Counted from the first letter of the stretch, positions 20,301-31,541 are shown. The stretch is 64,000 nt of DNA from Linyphia triangularis (GCA_963978545.1 OZ021730.1:14639796-14703795); one strand, 5' to 3'. Notes: generated from the sequence alone by a model not told the origin. A program made the numbers and translations.

Positions 20301-23137
20301 TGTCTTCTGACAAGTGGCTCATGGGCAGTTCCAGTAACGACCATGCAGCTTCTTGCGCAGAAATTTCCACCGCATTCAAGAATGTATTGGATACTGATTT
20401 CAAAAGGCTTTTCAAGCTGGTATTTCCCGACTTGGTGGCTTCCACACATGCACGCAATTGTTTGGTCAGGCCTCGACCAGGTTTGCTGATGTAATCCACC
20501 AAATAGGCCATGACTGCGTAACCATCCGTAATGAATTGCAGATCCATGTTGGATGTCATCATATTCAAAATTTTTGGGTTGTAATTGTTGATCAAAATTT
20601 CGTCCACATTCCGTTTCAGCATAATTTTGGGCTTTTGGATGCCAGATCGAATGGCTGTAAGGTATTCGTCCAATGACAAGTTTAATTCGCTCAAAAACTC
20701 ATCAAAAGACATGGGTCGCAGATTATTTTCCAACTTGGCCAAGTATTCCCGAATCCGATTGTAATCCGTCTGGTCTTCCTCTTCTGACGGTTCCATCAAG
20801 CGGGTCTTGTCCATGGGAAAGAATGGGATATCAAAACGGCAATAGGTGTCTTCGTTCTTTTTGGCATTTTTGGTGCACGTAAAGGTGTGCTTGTGGCGTT
20901 GCAAGTGAACGTGAGGGTTCTTTGATGAGCACGTCATGATTTTATCCACAAATGCCACGATTTCATCCTTACTGGCCTCATTATACACTGGTGCACCCTC
21001 CAGCCACAGTAACATGTGGTAATGTGGGCTGCCACGTTGCTGAAATTCCGTACGTTGGTAAAAATGGGTTATTTTCAGCCCATCAAAAGGCCCTTCATTG
21101 CAATTTTTGAATGTTTTGAACAGTTCTTCCACTTTGTGCTTAAAGTACAGGCAACACATGGTTGGGTCATTGCGTATCAAGTTATTCCGTTCCGTGGATT
21201 TCATGGTTTGAAATTCCTCTCGGGTCAAGTCATGACCCTTGTGGATCTTTACCAAGTGCTTGACCAAGTCGTACCATTGGTTTTCAGCTGCCGACAGTGT
21301 CAAGAACAGGTTTGGGATCCCAAACTGTCGAATCTGAGCACAGACACGTGCTCTTTCATTTTCCCAATGGGCTGGACTGCATTTGATGGGTTTCATAAAC
21401 TTGTAAGCGGTGTTTTTGACAACGAGCTGGCGTAAGCAAGCGTGGTCTTGGACATTTTCTGCCGTCAGTACAGTGTCCGTTGGGAGTTTGTTTCGTAAGC
21501 AAATCTGTATGTTGCTCAACAAATCCCGGTGCAATTTCTTTTGGTGGCTGTACAGCACTTTTTGGGGTGTAGTGCCACGACGATCATAGCGCCGTAGCTC
21601 CGACTTGATGATTTCCGTGTAGGTGGGTGGTTTGGGTCTGGTAAAACTACGGACCTGACCACAATAAATTTTGGGATATGACAACTCTTCAGCCAAGTCA
21701 TCAAACAACACGGACAGTGGTATTTGGTTTTCACCAGGTGCCAAGGCCAATCCAGACTCAATATTTGTGTTTTGTTTCTGAATGACCGTTTCAGCTGGGG
21801 GTGGATTGACCCATTCCTCATCATCAAAATCCAATTCATCCAGGTTCAAGCCATCCACCATATTGGACTCGTCAGGGTTCAAGTCGGACACCCCATTTGA
21901 TCCCTCTGGAAATGTTTCTGTCAAAAACTTATCCAGCCAGTCTGTATCAATATGGACGCCTTGGGATTGGTACAATTTTGTGCCCATCAAATATTTAGCC
22001 GCTTCAAACACACGATGTGGGTTCACCGCCTGGTACATGAAATGGGACTTGAATGCCAATTTTTTCTTGATTTTCACTAAAATTGTGTAGGAATCATTCA
22101 CATTCCTGGGAAGACAGCCCACGGACTTTTGTAATATCAATGGCACGTTGGTCACTGATCCCTTAATTCCATACTGCCGATCCCGACCCAATTCCCGTAT
22201 TTGCATGAAAGGAATACGCATGGAAACCAATCGTTCTTCCAAATCATTCAACACCATCAAACAAAGTGGCTGCTCAGGATAACGGAACCCATAATTCGCC
22301 GCTAATGGGGGAACGGCTTTGTTACGTAAGCAATTCACACACGTTGCACAAAAGTCCCCAGCTTCCACGTCGGAGCCGAAAATGATGCTCAGTTGGTCCG
22401 ACGAAAGGCCCCGTTCCAGTAAACCTGCTTTCGTGCGGCGAATCATGTTTTTCTTCATCCACAAGCGTTCACAACACACGCACAGGTGTATGGGGCCATC
22501 TTCAATGGCTTTAAAGTAGCGTGCTTCAACCTTGAGCCAGTTGAATTGGTGGGAGTAGTCATTTAGGTCCGTGTGTGATGGTCCGGAATAAAGAGCATCA
22601 TCATCAGACTTTTTGAGACGCTTGCAATCCCTTGATCCAGACCCACCATCAGCCTCCTCGGGACGTTTGGAACCACTTGATCCAGGCTCATGAGACACCT
22701 TGGGACGTTTGGAATTACTTGACTCATCAGCAGCCAGTTTCCGCTTGGTGGCACGAGCTTGACGTAACTGGGCATTCCGTTGGGCTCGTGCATCAGGCGT
22801 GGAACGGGCTAGCCGTTTCTTTTCACGATCTTTAGCTTTCATTTGCTTTTGCTTAGCAAGTGGATATGCTGCCACAGATCCATTTGCTTCTTCACACTTG
22901 CGAGCCCGCTGCTCCCGTCGGACGGCACTCCTACGGGCTCGGGCTTCTGGCGTGGAAAGGGTAAGTCTTTTCCTTTCCCGTTCTTTTTCAAGCCGTTTTT
23001 GCCTGGAAGCGGCAATTTGGTCGTCGGTAAAAACCTTTTTTGCCATACCTTTATTAAGTGCGGATCCCACTTTTTTGGGGACCACACTTTTTGGAGCAAA
23101 CGAAAACAATACCCTTGGGCTTAAGGCCCAGGGTGGT
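17366..23137 (-). mobile_element. Helentron-type rolling-circle element, copy 2
   Basis: Same termini as copy 1: 3' hairpin at 17372-17390 and 28-base subterminal inverted repeats at 17400-17427 and 23107-23134. It sits between the A-run after cassette A and the A-run before the RING cassette. Confidence 0.75.
17545..23046 (-). pseudogene. Helentron Rep-helicase-endonuclease, copy 2 (one in-frame TGA)
   Basis: From the ATG at 23046 (the frame is open a little further upstream, but only from non-ATG codons) there are 1,398 uninterrupted codons covering the basic N-terminus, the Cys-rich block, the HUH domain, the Y-x3-Y pair and helicase motifs I-IV. At 18850-18852 comes TGA, after which the same frame goes on for about 430 codons with helicase motifs V-VI and the endonuclease, ending at 17545. 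Copy 2 has TGG where copy 1 has TAG. It also carries SQE instead of SQG in the helicase motif near 18387, a change expected to hurt ATPase function. It is the better preserved of the two but still not intact by standard decoding. Only readthrough or separate translation of the C-terminal part would give both products. Confidence 0.9.
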
Positions 23138-23490
23138 AAAAAAAAAAAAAAAAAAAAAAAAAATTTTCATAGTCCTAGCTGTCTCAGAGTTTCAGTCAGA
23201 AAATTTTTCCAGGTTGGGTCTGGCTGATGTTGTCATATCCGATATCCTAGTTAAAATAACACTGATTTCAGACTTTCCAGATTTCACAGCCATCCAAAAA
23301 TTTCCAGGTTGGGTCTGGCTGAGTTTTCCAAATCCGATATCCTAGTTACAATGACGGTAATTTCACGTTCATCTGGAAAAAGCGTTTGCCAAAAAATTTG
23401 AGGACGACACAATTTACAAAAAGGTTTTTTATTGGCCTGTATCACAAGGATGGTGGCTGATTTTTCACATGCCAAGGTTGGTATCGTCGG

Positions 23491-23547
23491 GGATCCAAAA
23501 AAATGGGAGAGAGCACACAAAGGTACTCTCTCCCATTTTTTGGGTCC
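23491..23547. terminator. hairpin after the RING-derived gene, copy 2
   Basis: Same stem as at 13142. Confidence 0.75.
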
Positions 23548-23600
23548 AAATGTCAATATGATATGACCTGCAGGACTGACAGGTATTGTTGTTTTTGTAA

Positions 23601-24125
23601 CTACAGCTGTGGGGACATTCCGTGGTGGCACGGAAAGAAATACGAGTCGAGCCATGGATATCCAAATACCAGATTGATCAGACGTTGGCCCACCGTTTGG
23701 ACAAATTCCATGGGTAGGCGTTGTGGGGAAAGGGTCCAGTGTTTGTGGAGCCAGGCATACACTTTTGGCAACACTTTATCCAAATAAACGGCTCGCATAG
23801 TCGGGTATCGGTAGTCCGAATACTTGACACACAGGGGTTCAATGTCTTGGGCACACAAGTTGACAGTCCAGTACCAAAGGTATGCCTCCATCGCCATCTC
23901 ATACGAGTCCCGATGGGTTACTAAATCCCCAAGATAATCTTTAAAAAATGCAAGGTCAGAGTCCCACTTGTCCTGGATCACAATTACATCATCGGGGTGC
24001 ATGGCGTGTAACACCATACTCACATCCAACATCCAAGTGGTAAAATTCATCACATCTTGCATGGAACGCGTCTTGGAACAATAGGCGTCAATGACAGCAT
24101 CACGAAGCGCGTCCGAAGGAAACAT
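23601..24125 (-). CDS. RING-derived orphan protein, RING finger lost, copy 2 (174 aa)
   Basis: Identical by eye to the protein at 13252-13776, including the truncated HHGMSPQL end, so the loss of the finger came before the tandem duplication. The TATA box is at 24162-24168 (minus). The 111-base repeats stand upstream at 24315-24634. Confidence 0.7.
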   Translation of the reverse strand: MFPSDALRDAVIDAYCSKTRSMQDVMNFTTWMLDVSMVLHAMHPDDVIVIQDKWDSDLAFFKDYLGDLVTHRDSYEMAMEAYLWYWTVNLCAQDIEPLCVKYSDYRYPTMRAVYLDKVLPKVYAWLHKHWTLSPQRLPMEFVQTVGQRLINLVFGYPWLDSYFFPCHHGMSPQL

Positions 24126-24161
24126 GTCTGCAAATGATCAAGAGCCGAGTGAACGCGCTGC

Positions 24162-24168
24162 TTTTATA
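24162..24168 (-). promoter_or_regulatory. TATA box of the RING-derived gene, copy 2
   Basis: TATAAAAGC on the minus strand, 37 bases before the ATG. Confidence 0.7.
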
Positions 24169-24314
24169 GAGCAGAGTGGGTGTCACACAAGGCACTGCAC
24201 GTTGATTGGCTGAAGGGTGACCAAGCTTGGGCCGACATGTTTTCCAAAACTGGCTAGAACTTTGATAACCCTGCTTGGCCAACATCAGACGGATTGTACA
24301 AGTTTGGCCACGCA

Positions 24315-24634
24315 CAGCTAGATGTAGTAAGTTTCCAGACTGGAATGAATGCTATCAACCGGTTCTTGAACAGCCGTAAGCATCCATTTTGGCTAGTAGA
24401 TCAATGGTTTCACACTGTTCCTTAACAGCTAGATGTAGTAAGTTTCCAGACTGGAATGAATGCTATCAACCGGTTCTTGAACAGCCGTAAGCATCCATTT
24501 TGGCTAGTAGATCAATGGTTTCACACTGTTCTTTAACAGCTAGATGTAGTAAGTTTCCAGACTGGAATGAATGCTATCAACCGGTTCTTGAACAGCCGTA
24601 AGCATCCATTTTGGCTAGTAGATCAATGGTTTCA
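24315..24634. repeat. 111-base tandem repeat, copy 2
   Basis: Same 2.9 copies as at 13966-14285. Confidence 0.85.
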
Positions 24635-24998
24635 AAATGGTGTTTGGTGAAAATCCCAACAACTGACGTAGCATGGTTCAGCTACAATACAGTAATGAAT
24701 CAGGATGAGCAGTCAGGTCAACGAAAGAATTCAGAGTGAAAAGAAAAATTCTGCCAATCTGAAATTTGTTGCTGGCTGTGCAATCTGGGAAGTCTGAAAA
24801 ATACGTCATTATTAACTAGGATATCGGATTTGGAAACAAACATTCTGCCAATCTGAAATTTTTTTGCTGGTGTGAAATCTGGGAAGCCTTAAATTTGTGT
24901 AATTTTTAACTAGGATATCGGGTAATTTTAAGTCAATGGAAAGCCCCAAAACATGTTTTCATGAAACCCGGCCTGGAAAAAATTTTCTGACTGAAACT

Positions 24999-25018
24999 CT
25001 GAGACAGCTAGGACTATG

Positions 25019-25050
<32 letters not shown>

Positions 25051-25085
25051 TTTTTTTTTTTTTTCATAGTCCTAGCTGTCTCAGA
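24999..25085. repeat. complete A-run/T-run junction palindrome, unit 2
   Basis: Same as 14652-14742 with shorter homopolymers. Confidence 0.85.
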
Positions 25086-25608
25086 GTTTCACAGCCATCC
25101 AAAAATTTTCCAGGTTGGGTCTGGCTGATTTTCCAAATCCGATATCCTAGTTAAAAATGGCACTGATTCCAGACTTCCCAGATTTCACACCAGCAAAAAA
25201 ATTTCCAGGTTGGGTTTCACAGAATACTTGAGCGAAAAATGTCTGAAGAAAATTTTTCTTGTACGCCAGAATTTCTTCCAGAGGGAATGAATTATCCATT
25301 ACATTACATGGAAATTGGATGTGACCGTGACATTTTTTCGTGAGGCCATTTTATCAGTTTGTGGTGAGCTTCCTTCGGGTGATTAATTTACTTGTACCAA
25401 ACACAAAAGTGTTCACAGAAGAAAGACGGGCTGATCATACTAATTTTACAGGATAACATGCCTAATACCTTGGATGACACAACCAACTGTCTGAGAGCCG
25501 GTGGAATGAATCAGGGACCCAGCTGATGGTCCAAATTGTGGGAACCATGAAGAACTAACGTGCAATCAGGTCGGTGACAGAATTCATTCATTAAGCCGGC
25601 AAGAATTT

Positions 25609-26202
25609 TTATCCAATGGATGGTGAACCATGTGGTACCATGTCCATGGGAATTGGTGTTAGCCGTTGTATACCTCCTACGATAGCCAAATAACGATGAC
25701 ATCTGGCTCCGCGACACGTGGTACAAAAACTCAGGTCCGGTTTTATCATTGTTTCAGTCTCAACGACCGATGCATCACAGGTTAAATTATTCCAACGGAT
25801 TTTGGACTCGACATCGTAACACCATAGTTTGGAAGGACTCATTCTTTCAAAGCTGTGGTACACATAAGGACCCAAGTATTGTCGGTTGTCCATGGAATAT
25901 GTCAGAAATCCATTGGTCATTGTAAATCCATCTTCGTGCCAACACAAGACAGCCCATCCACCCGTATGAAAATAGCCATCAGGTTTTTTAACGTCAAATT
26001 TCTTGGGCATTTTAATGGTAATCACTGGCTTATTGGGACTCTTGTTGATCCGTGGTCCATTGGGCTTGAAACGTTTTCGTGGGTCGGAAATGCGTGGCTT
26101 GTTGTGACATGTTTCAGGACTGCGTGCCCTCTTGCAGGGTTTCTTTGGCTCAGGTGGCAGGCAACATTTAATAGTAGTCAACGGCATAATAGGCACGTCC
26201 AT
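25609..26202 (-). CDS. orphan protein C, copy 2 (197 aa)
   Basis: Same protein as at 15264-15857 by eye. The TATA box is at 26270-26276 (minus). It shares the basic N-terminus and the C-x2-C-x4-C-H cluster near residue 160. Confidence 0.75.
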   Translation of the reverse strand: MDVPIMPLTTIKCCLPPEPKKPCKRARSPETCHNKPRISDPRKRFKPNGPRINKSPNKPVITIKMPKKFDVKKPDGYFHTGGWAVLCWHEDGFTMTNGFLTYSMDNRQYLGPYVYHSFERMSPSKLWCYDVESKIRWNNLTCDASVVETETMIKPDLSFCTTCRGARCHRYLAIVGGIQRLTPIPMDMVPHGSPSIG

Positions 26203-26269
26203 GATTAAGAACTGTACTCGCTCGTCAGGAAATCTTGGCAGAATGAAATCCCACAGCTTCGGCTCAGAC

Positions 26270-26276
26270 TTTTATA
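26270..26276 (-). promoter_or_regulatory. TATA box of gene C, copy 2
   Basis: TATAAAAGTCTG on the minus strand, next to the A/T junction at 26281-26310. Confidence 0.7.
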
Positions 26277-26662
26277 GGGGAAAAAAAAAAAAAAAAAATT
26301 TTTTTTTTTTCATAGTCCTAGCCGTCTCAGAGTTTCGGCTGGAAAAATTTTCCCAGAATGGCTTTCATGAAAATGTTTTTTCGTGGTGTCCCATTGACTT
26401 AACATTACCATTGCTTTAACATGGTCAGAATTTCTGTGTTTCGGATTTTCAACACACCGGGTTTTAAAATACGGCATCAGTTCTGCACAGACAACGCTGG
26501 TAAACCAACGCAGGCAAACCAACGTTGGGTTTTCAGTCCAACGTTGGGATTTCAGTCCAATGTTGGAATTTCAGTTCAATGTTGGAAATGTTGATAGCCT
26601 TGGACCACACCGGTTTTGATACCGCCAGCTGATCAGATAACGCTACATCCGTTGCTATTCGC

Positions 26663-26669
26663 TATAAAA
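26663..26669 (+). promoter_or_regulatory. TATA box of gene A, copy 3
   Basis: TATAAAA, 55 bases before the ATG at 26725. The CCAANNTTGG cluster is at 26519-26585. Confidence 0.75.
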
Positions 26670-26724
26670 GGAGTGGGACACTGTGAACTACAGACACTTG
26701 CTGACTTGACATCAGACGAACAAC

Positions 26725-27225
26725 ATGTCTTGCGATTTTGTTTGCCATGCAGAATTCTTTTATTACGGGGGCCGATTGCAGCCCCGAAAGATTTTTTTTG
26801 CAAGTGTCCACGACAACAATGACGTGCTCACCGTCAAGGTAAGGGATGATTCCCTTACCGCCTTCTCCTATGAAGACATACTGAAGAACCTGGACTTGCC
26901 GACGAACCCCTTTGAATCAACCAAAGAAACAGATGGCCTCAGGGAGATGGAGCTATCCAAGCTGTCATCGTACCTTGGGAAGGATCTCATGCTGGATCTC
27001 AATCCCAGTGGCTGGAATTCCAGCCTGGGAACCCTAGACTCTGCAACCTACTACTTTTTGAAAGAACTTTTGCCCAACGACCTGCTATTACTACCTGTCA
27101 ATCTGCTAGAAGAGCAGGTGGACCTATTAACTGAAAGACCAAACGGACTTGATATCTGCCATGCTGCTGCCGATAAATTGTATCAAAAGCGGCAGTCTGG
27201 TGATAATCCCTATTGGGATGTGTAA
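26725..27225 (+). CDS. orphan protein A, copy 3 (166 aa)
   Basis: Identical by eye to the product at 16381. It is the last gene of the array. Its cassette is complete, with both inverted ends. Confidence 0.8.
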   Translation: MSCDFVCHAEFFYYGGRLQPRKIFFASVHDNNDVLTVKVRDDSLTAFSYEDILKNLDLPTNPFESTKETDGLREMELSKLSSYLGKDLMLDLNPSGWNSSLGTLDSATYYFLKELLPNDLLLLPVNLLEEQVDLLTERPNGLDICHAAADKLYQKRQSGDNPYWDV

Positions 27226-27283
27226 TGAATCATGTCAATAAATATCTTGTTTTTGCTTTTAAAAAGGTGTCTGTGTTTCTTGT

Positions 27284-27334
27284 ACCAAAAAAATGGGAGA
27301 GAGCCCTGGGTGGCTCTCTCCCATTTTTTTGGGT
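27284..27334. terminator. hairpin after gene A, copy 3
   Basis: Same stem as at 6577. Confidence 0.8.
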
Positions 27335-27656
27335 CGAGTTACTTGCCAACCTTGGTATTGTAAAAGTATGCAAACTCCAAGTATCTGGCCAAGCTTGAAT
27401 AGCGGCACTCATGAGGGTTCCAAACTTGTACACGCCAGCCAAGTTTGAATGGTGGCACTCATGATGGTTCACAACAAATGAAATGTTTCCAAGCTTGCCA
27501 CCAAGCCAGACACGATTACAAACTTGGCGCAAGACGTCTTTGACACCCATTGTAAGACCCGCTATGTTAAAGCAATGGTAATGTTAATTTAATGGGAAAC
27601 CCACAAAACAAAATTTCATGAAAGCCAGTCTGGGAAAAAAAATTCCTGCCGAAACT

Positions 27657-27743
27657 CTGAGACGGCTAGGACTATGAAAAAAAAAAAAAAAAAAAAAATT
27701 TTTTTTTTTTTTTTTTTTTTTTCATAGTCCTAGCCGTCTCAGA
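27657..27743. repeat. A-run/T-run junction between cassette A and the large palindrome
   Basis: Complete facing 20-base ends around about 20 A and about 24 T. Confidence 0.85.
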
Positions 27744-29178
27744 GTTTCAGCCAGAAATTTTCTTCAGGTTGGCTGAGTTTTGTTTTTCCAAATCTGATAT
27801 CCTAGTTAAAATAACACTGATTTCATGCTTCCCAGATTTCACAGTCATCAAAAAATTTCCAGATTGGGTCTGGCTGTTTTTCCAAATCCGATATCCTAGT
27901 TAAAATAACACTGATTTCATGCTTCCCAGATTTCACAGTCATAAAAAAATTTCCAGATTGGGTCTGGCTGTTTTTCCAAATCCGATATCCTAGTTAAAAT
28001 AACACTTATTTCATGCTTCCCAGATTTTACAGTCATCAAAAAATTTCCAGATTGGGTCTGGCTGTTTTTCCAAATCCGATATTCTAGTTAAAATAACACT
28101 GATTTCATGCTTCCCAGATTTTACAGCCACCAAAAAATTTCCAGATTGGGTCTGGCTGTTTTTCTAAATCCGATATCCTAGTTAAAATAACACTGATTTC
28201 ATGCTTCCCAGATTTTACAGCCACCAAAAAATTTCCAGATTGGGTCTGGCTGATTTTCCAAATCCGATATCCTAGTTAAAATAACACTTATTTCATGCTT
28301 CCCAGATTTCACAGTCATCAAAAAATTTCCAGATTGGGTCTGGCTGATTTTTCATATCCGATATCCTAGTTAAAATAACACTGATTTCATGCTTCCCAGA
28401 TTTCTGGCATTTGTTGGCTCTTGCACCAAGAAAAGTGTCAACGAAAAAACCGGCGTGGACCTTGCAGCATGATGGAAAACAGTCCGTAAGGCATTTGTAA
28501 CAATATAATTTTCAACAAAAAACCGGTCAGCATCATGAAAAGGCATTTGTTTGGCTCTTGCACAAAGAAAAATGTCAACGAAAAAACCGGCGTGGATCTT
28601 GCAGCATGATGGAAAACAGTCCGTAAGGCATTTGTAACGTTATAATTTTCAACAAAAAACCGGTCAGAATCTTGGAAAGGCATTTGTTTGGCTCTTTAAA
28701 CAAGAAAAGTGTCAACGAAAAAACTGTCGTGGACATGCAGCATCATGGGAAAACAGTCAGTTAGGCACTTGTAACGTTATAATTTTCAACAAAAAACCGG
28801 TCAGAATCTTGGAAAGGCATTTGTTTGGCTCTTGCACGAAGAAAAGTATCAACGAAAAAACCGGCGTGGACCTTGTAGCATGATGGGAAATAGTCAGTTA
28901 GGCACTTGTAACGTTATAATTTTCAACAAAAAAACCGGCGTGGACCTTGTAGCATCAGTGAATGGCATTTGTTTGGCTCTTGCACAAAGAAAAGTATCAA
29001 CGAAAAAACCGGCGTGGACCTTGCAGCATCATGGAAATAGTCAGTTAGGCATTTGTAACATGATAATTTTCAACGAAAAAACCGGCGTGGCCCTTGTAGC
29101 ATCAGTGAATGGCATTTGTTTGGCTCTTGTACAAAGAAAAGTATCAACGAAATAACCGGCGTGGACCTTGCAGCAGAC

Positions 29179-29248
29179 TTTTCATTTGTTTCAGTTCGTG
29201 GTTTCAGTTCAAACTCAAACTGAAACCACGAACTGAAACAAATGAAAA
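29179..29248. repeat. 31-base perfect stem at the palindrome centre
   Basis: 29179-29209 and 29218-29248 are exact inverse complements around an 8-base loop. The arm begins TTTTCATTTGTTTCAGTTCG. It would form a very stable hairpin or cruciform. Confidence 0.9.
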
Positions 29249-29262
29249 CTTTTTTTTCTTGC

Positions 29263-29269
29263 TATATAA
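29263..29269 (+). promoter_or_regulatory. TATA-like box beside the central stem
   Basis: GCTATATAAGGAGC, 15 bases after the perfect stem. No protein frame longer than a few codons follows, so any transcript would be non-coding repeat RNA. Confidence 0.4.
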
Positions 29270-30234
29270 GGAGCTGCAGAAGCAGCAGAGCTTCATTATG
29301 CTGTTGGTTCCCTATGAAAGCAGTTGAAAGAGCAAGTCTGCTGATGGCACTACGACAGTTTTTTCGTTGACACTTTTCTTTCTGCAAGAGCCAAACAAAT
29401 GCCTTTCCAAGATGCTGATCGGTATTTTGTTGAAAATTATAACGTTACAAATGCCTAACTGACTGTTTTCCATGATGCTGCAAGGTCCACGCCGGTTTTT
29501 TCGTTGATACTTTTCTTTGTGCAAGAGCCAAACAAATGCCTTTCCAAGATTCTGACCGGTTTTTTGTTGAAAATTATAACGTTACAAGTGCCTAACTGAC
29601 TGTTTTCCCATGATGCTGCATGTCCACGACAGTTTTTTCGTTGACACTTTTCTTGGTGCAAGAGCCAAACAAATGCCTTTCCAAGATTCTGACCGGTTTT
29701 TTGTTGAAAATTATAACGTTACAAATGCCTTACGGACTGTTTTCCATCATGCTGCAAGGTCCACGCCGGTTTTTTCGTTGACATTTTTCTTGGTGCAAGA
29801 GCCAAACAAATGCCTTTTCATGATGCTGACCGGTTTTTTGTTGAAAATTATAATGTTACAAATGCCTTACGGACTGTTTTCTATCATGCTGCAAGGTCCA
29901 CGCCGGTTTTTTCGTTGACACTTTTCTTTGTGCAAGAGCCAACAAATGCCAGAAATCTGGGAAGCATGAAATCAGTGTTATTTTAACTAGGATATCGGAT
30001 ATGAAAAATCAGCCAGACCCAATCTGGAAATTTTTTGATGACTGTGAAATCTGGGAAGCATGAAATCAGTGTTATTTTAACTAGGATATCGGATTTGGAA
30101 AAACAGCCAGACCCAATCTGGAAATTTTTTGATGACTGTGAAATCTGGGAAGCATGAAATCAGTGTTATTTTAACTAGGATATCAGATTTGGAAAAACAA
30201 AACTCAGCCAACCTGAAGAAAATTTCTGGCTGAA

Positions 30235-30323
30235 ACTCTGAGACGGCTAGGACTATAAAAAAAAAAAAACTAAAAAAAAATTTTTTTTTTTTTTTTTTTT
30301 CATAGTCTTAGCCGTCTCAGAGG
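30235..30323. repeat. A-run/T-run junction between the palindrome and unit II
   Basis: CTGAGACGGCTAGGACTATA, A-run with a CT interruption, T-run, then CATAGTCTTAGCCGTCTCAG. Confidence 0.8.
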
Positions 30324-30848
30324 TTCAGCCAGAAAATTTTTCCAGGTTGGGTCTGACTGATTTTTCATATCCGATATCCTAGTTAAAATAACACTGATTT
30401 CATGCTTCCCAGATTTTACAGCCACCAAAAAATTTCAGCCTGGCTCTCATGAAAAAGTTTTGTTGGGGCTTTCCATTGACATAACGTTACTATTGCTTTA
30501 ACATGGGACTTACCAGAAATTTCTGTATTTCGTAGTCCTAGCAGAGTTTTTGACGGAAATTTGTTTCAGATTGGCTGCATTTTTGTCTGCCTAGTTAAAA
30601 ATGACACTGATTTCCTGACGCCAGTAAAAATTTCCAAGATTGGCTGATGTTTGTACATGAACGTTCCGCCGGGAACCGTCTTTCTGTTGGACTACTTAGT
30701 CATCAACGTTGGAAAACGTGGACTGACTCATTTGATTGTCAACATTGGTAGTAAGTACAGGCAATACATGACGTCAAAGAGCCTTAAGCCAATCCGTGTG
30801 CAGCATGTATTCCACCAACCTTGGTGGCTTTGGACGCCTACTCTGCCC
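30324..30848. other. upstream region of RING', no gene
   Basis: One TCCGATATCCTAGTTAAAAT repeat at about 30370, then sequences with CAACGTTGG and CAACATTGG sites (30697-30750) and CCAACCTTGG at 30816, the likely regulatory sites of the promoter at 30849. Confidence 0.55.
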
Positions 30849-30855
30849 TATAAAA
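30849..30855 (+). promoter_or_regulatory. TATA box of RING'
   Basis: CTATAAAAGCAACGCGCTCA, 36 bases before the ATG at 30892. Confidence 0.7.
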
Positions 30856-30891
30856 GCAACGCGCTCACTCGGTTCTGGATCATTTGCCGAG

Positions 30892-31529
30892 ATGTTTCCC
30901 TCGGACGCGCATCGTGATGCTGTTATTGATTCGTTTTGTTCCAAGACTCCTTGTATGCAAGATGTCATGAAATTTACGAGTTGGATGTTGGATGTGAGTG
31001 CAGTGTTGCACTCCGTAGAGCCCAATGATGTGATTGTGATCCAGAAAGAGTGGAATTTTGATGCTCCATTTTTTGAGAGTTATATGGGGGACTTCCACCT
31101 GGACTCGTGTATGAGTTGGCAATGAAAGCATACATCTTTTTCTGGAGCGATTTTTATGCCCAAGACCTTGAACCTATGTGTGCCAAGTACGCTGACTACA
31201 GATACCCGACTATGCGAGCCATTTATTTGGATAAAGTAGTGCCAAAAATGTATGCCTGGCTGTACAAACACTGGACCATTTCACCACACCGCCTACCGAT
31301 GGAGTTTATCCAAACTGTTGGCCAGCGTATCATCAGTCTGGTGTTTGGATACCCGTGGCCCGACTCGTATTTTTATCCGTGCCAGACTTGCACCATATGC
31401 CTGGAATCCATCTCTATTTCCAGGTATACCACTGCATGTCACCATGGGTTCCACTCAGCATGCCTCATGATGTGGTTGCAAGACCACGATACCTGTCCAT
31501 CCTGCAGGTCAGCCATCATCTCCTATTGA
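30892..31529 (+). pseudogene. RING-H2 orphan protein RING', one frameshift
   Basis: From the ATG at 30892 the frame matches the array protein (DVMKFTSWMLDVSAVLHSV) up to about residue 65. Near 31085-31107 it shifts by one frame and then continues to 31529. The C-terminus carries a full RING-H2 finger: CTIC, TTAC-H-HGFH-SAC and DTCPSC, in the spacing C-x2-C ... C-x-H-x2-H-x2-C ... C-x2-C. RING-H2 fingers act as E3 ubiquitin ligases, so an intact relative could target host proteins. The same frameshift is present in RING'' at 43605, so it predates that duplication. An alternative is a small unrecognised intron at the shift. Confidence 0.75.
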
Positions 31530-31541
31530 CATGTTCCCTTT

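Larger units (their letters stand above)
23168..25018 (-). mobile_element. cassette carrying the RING-derived gene, copy 2
   Basis: Same ends and contents as 12819-14669. Confidence 0.65.
15967..26310. repeat. tandem unit 2 (about 10.34 kb: A, Rep-Hel, RING, C)
   Basis: Second full copy. It differs from unit 1 by scattered point changes, by homopolymer lengths at the A/T palindromes and by a small deletion in the repeats left of the Rep-Hel gene (near 17470). It keeps TGG at 20341-20343 where unit 1 has a stop. Confidence 0.9.
26311..27676. repeat. tandem unit 3, partial (cassette A only)
   Basis: Contains only the A cassette, ending at its right inverted repeat. The next DNA is the large gene-free palindrome, not a third Rep-Hel gene. 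Confidence 0.85.
26311..27676 (+). mobile_element. TIR-bounded cassette carrying gene A, copy 3
   Basis: Left inverted repeat 26311-26424 and right inverted repeat 27562-27676. On its right it abuts a symmetrical A/T palindrome and then the next cassette. Confidence 0.75.
27723..30257. repeat. 2.5-kb imperfect palindrome, gene-free
   Basis: Starts and ends with the standard cassette ends. The left arm has six to seven 95-125-base repeats (each with TCCGATATCCTAGTTAAAAT, 27780-28400), then about six 137-base repeats (28405-29170). The right arm has the same two families in inverse order and orientation (29330-29945, then 29950-30230), with fewer copies. The fragmentary open frames are shadows of the 137-base repeat. 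Confidence 0.8.

Noticed and set aside
13966..30230. CRISPR array
   Set aside because: The 95-, 111-, 125- and 137-base repeats are directly adjacent, with no unique spacers of constant length, and the DNA is eukaryotic.
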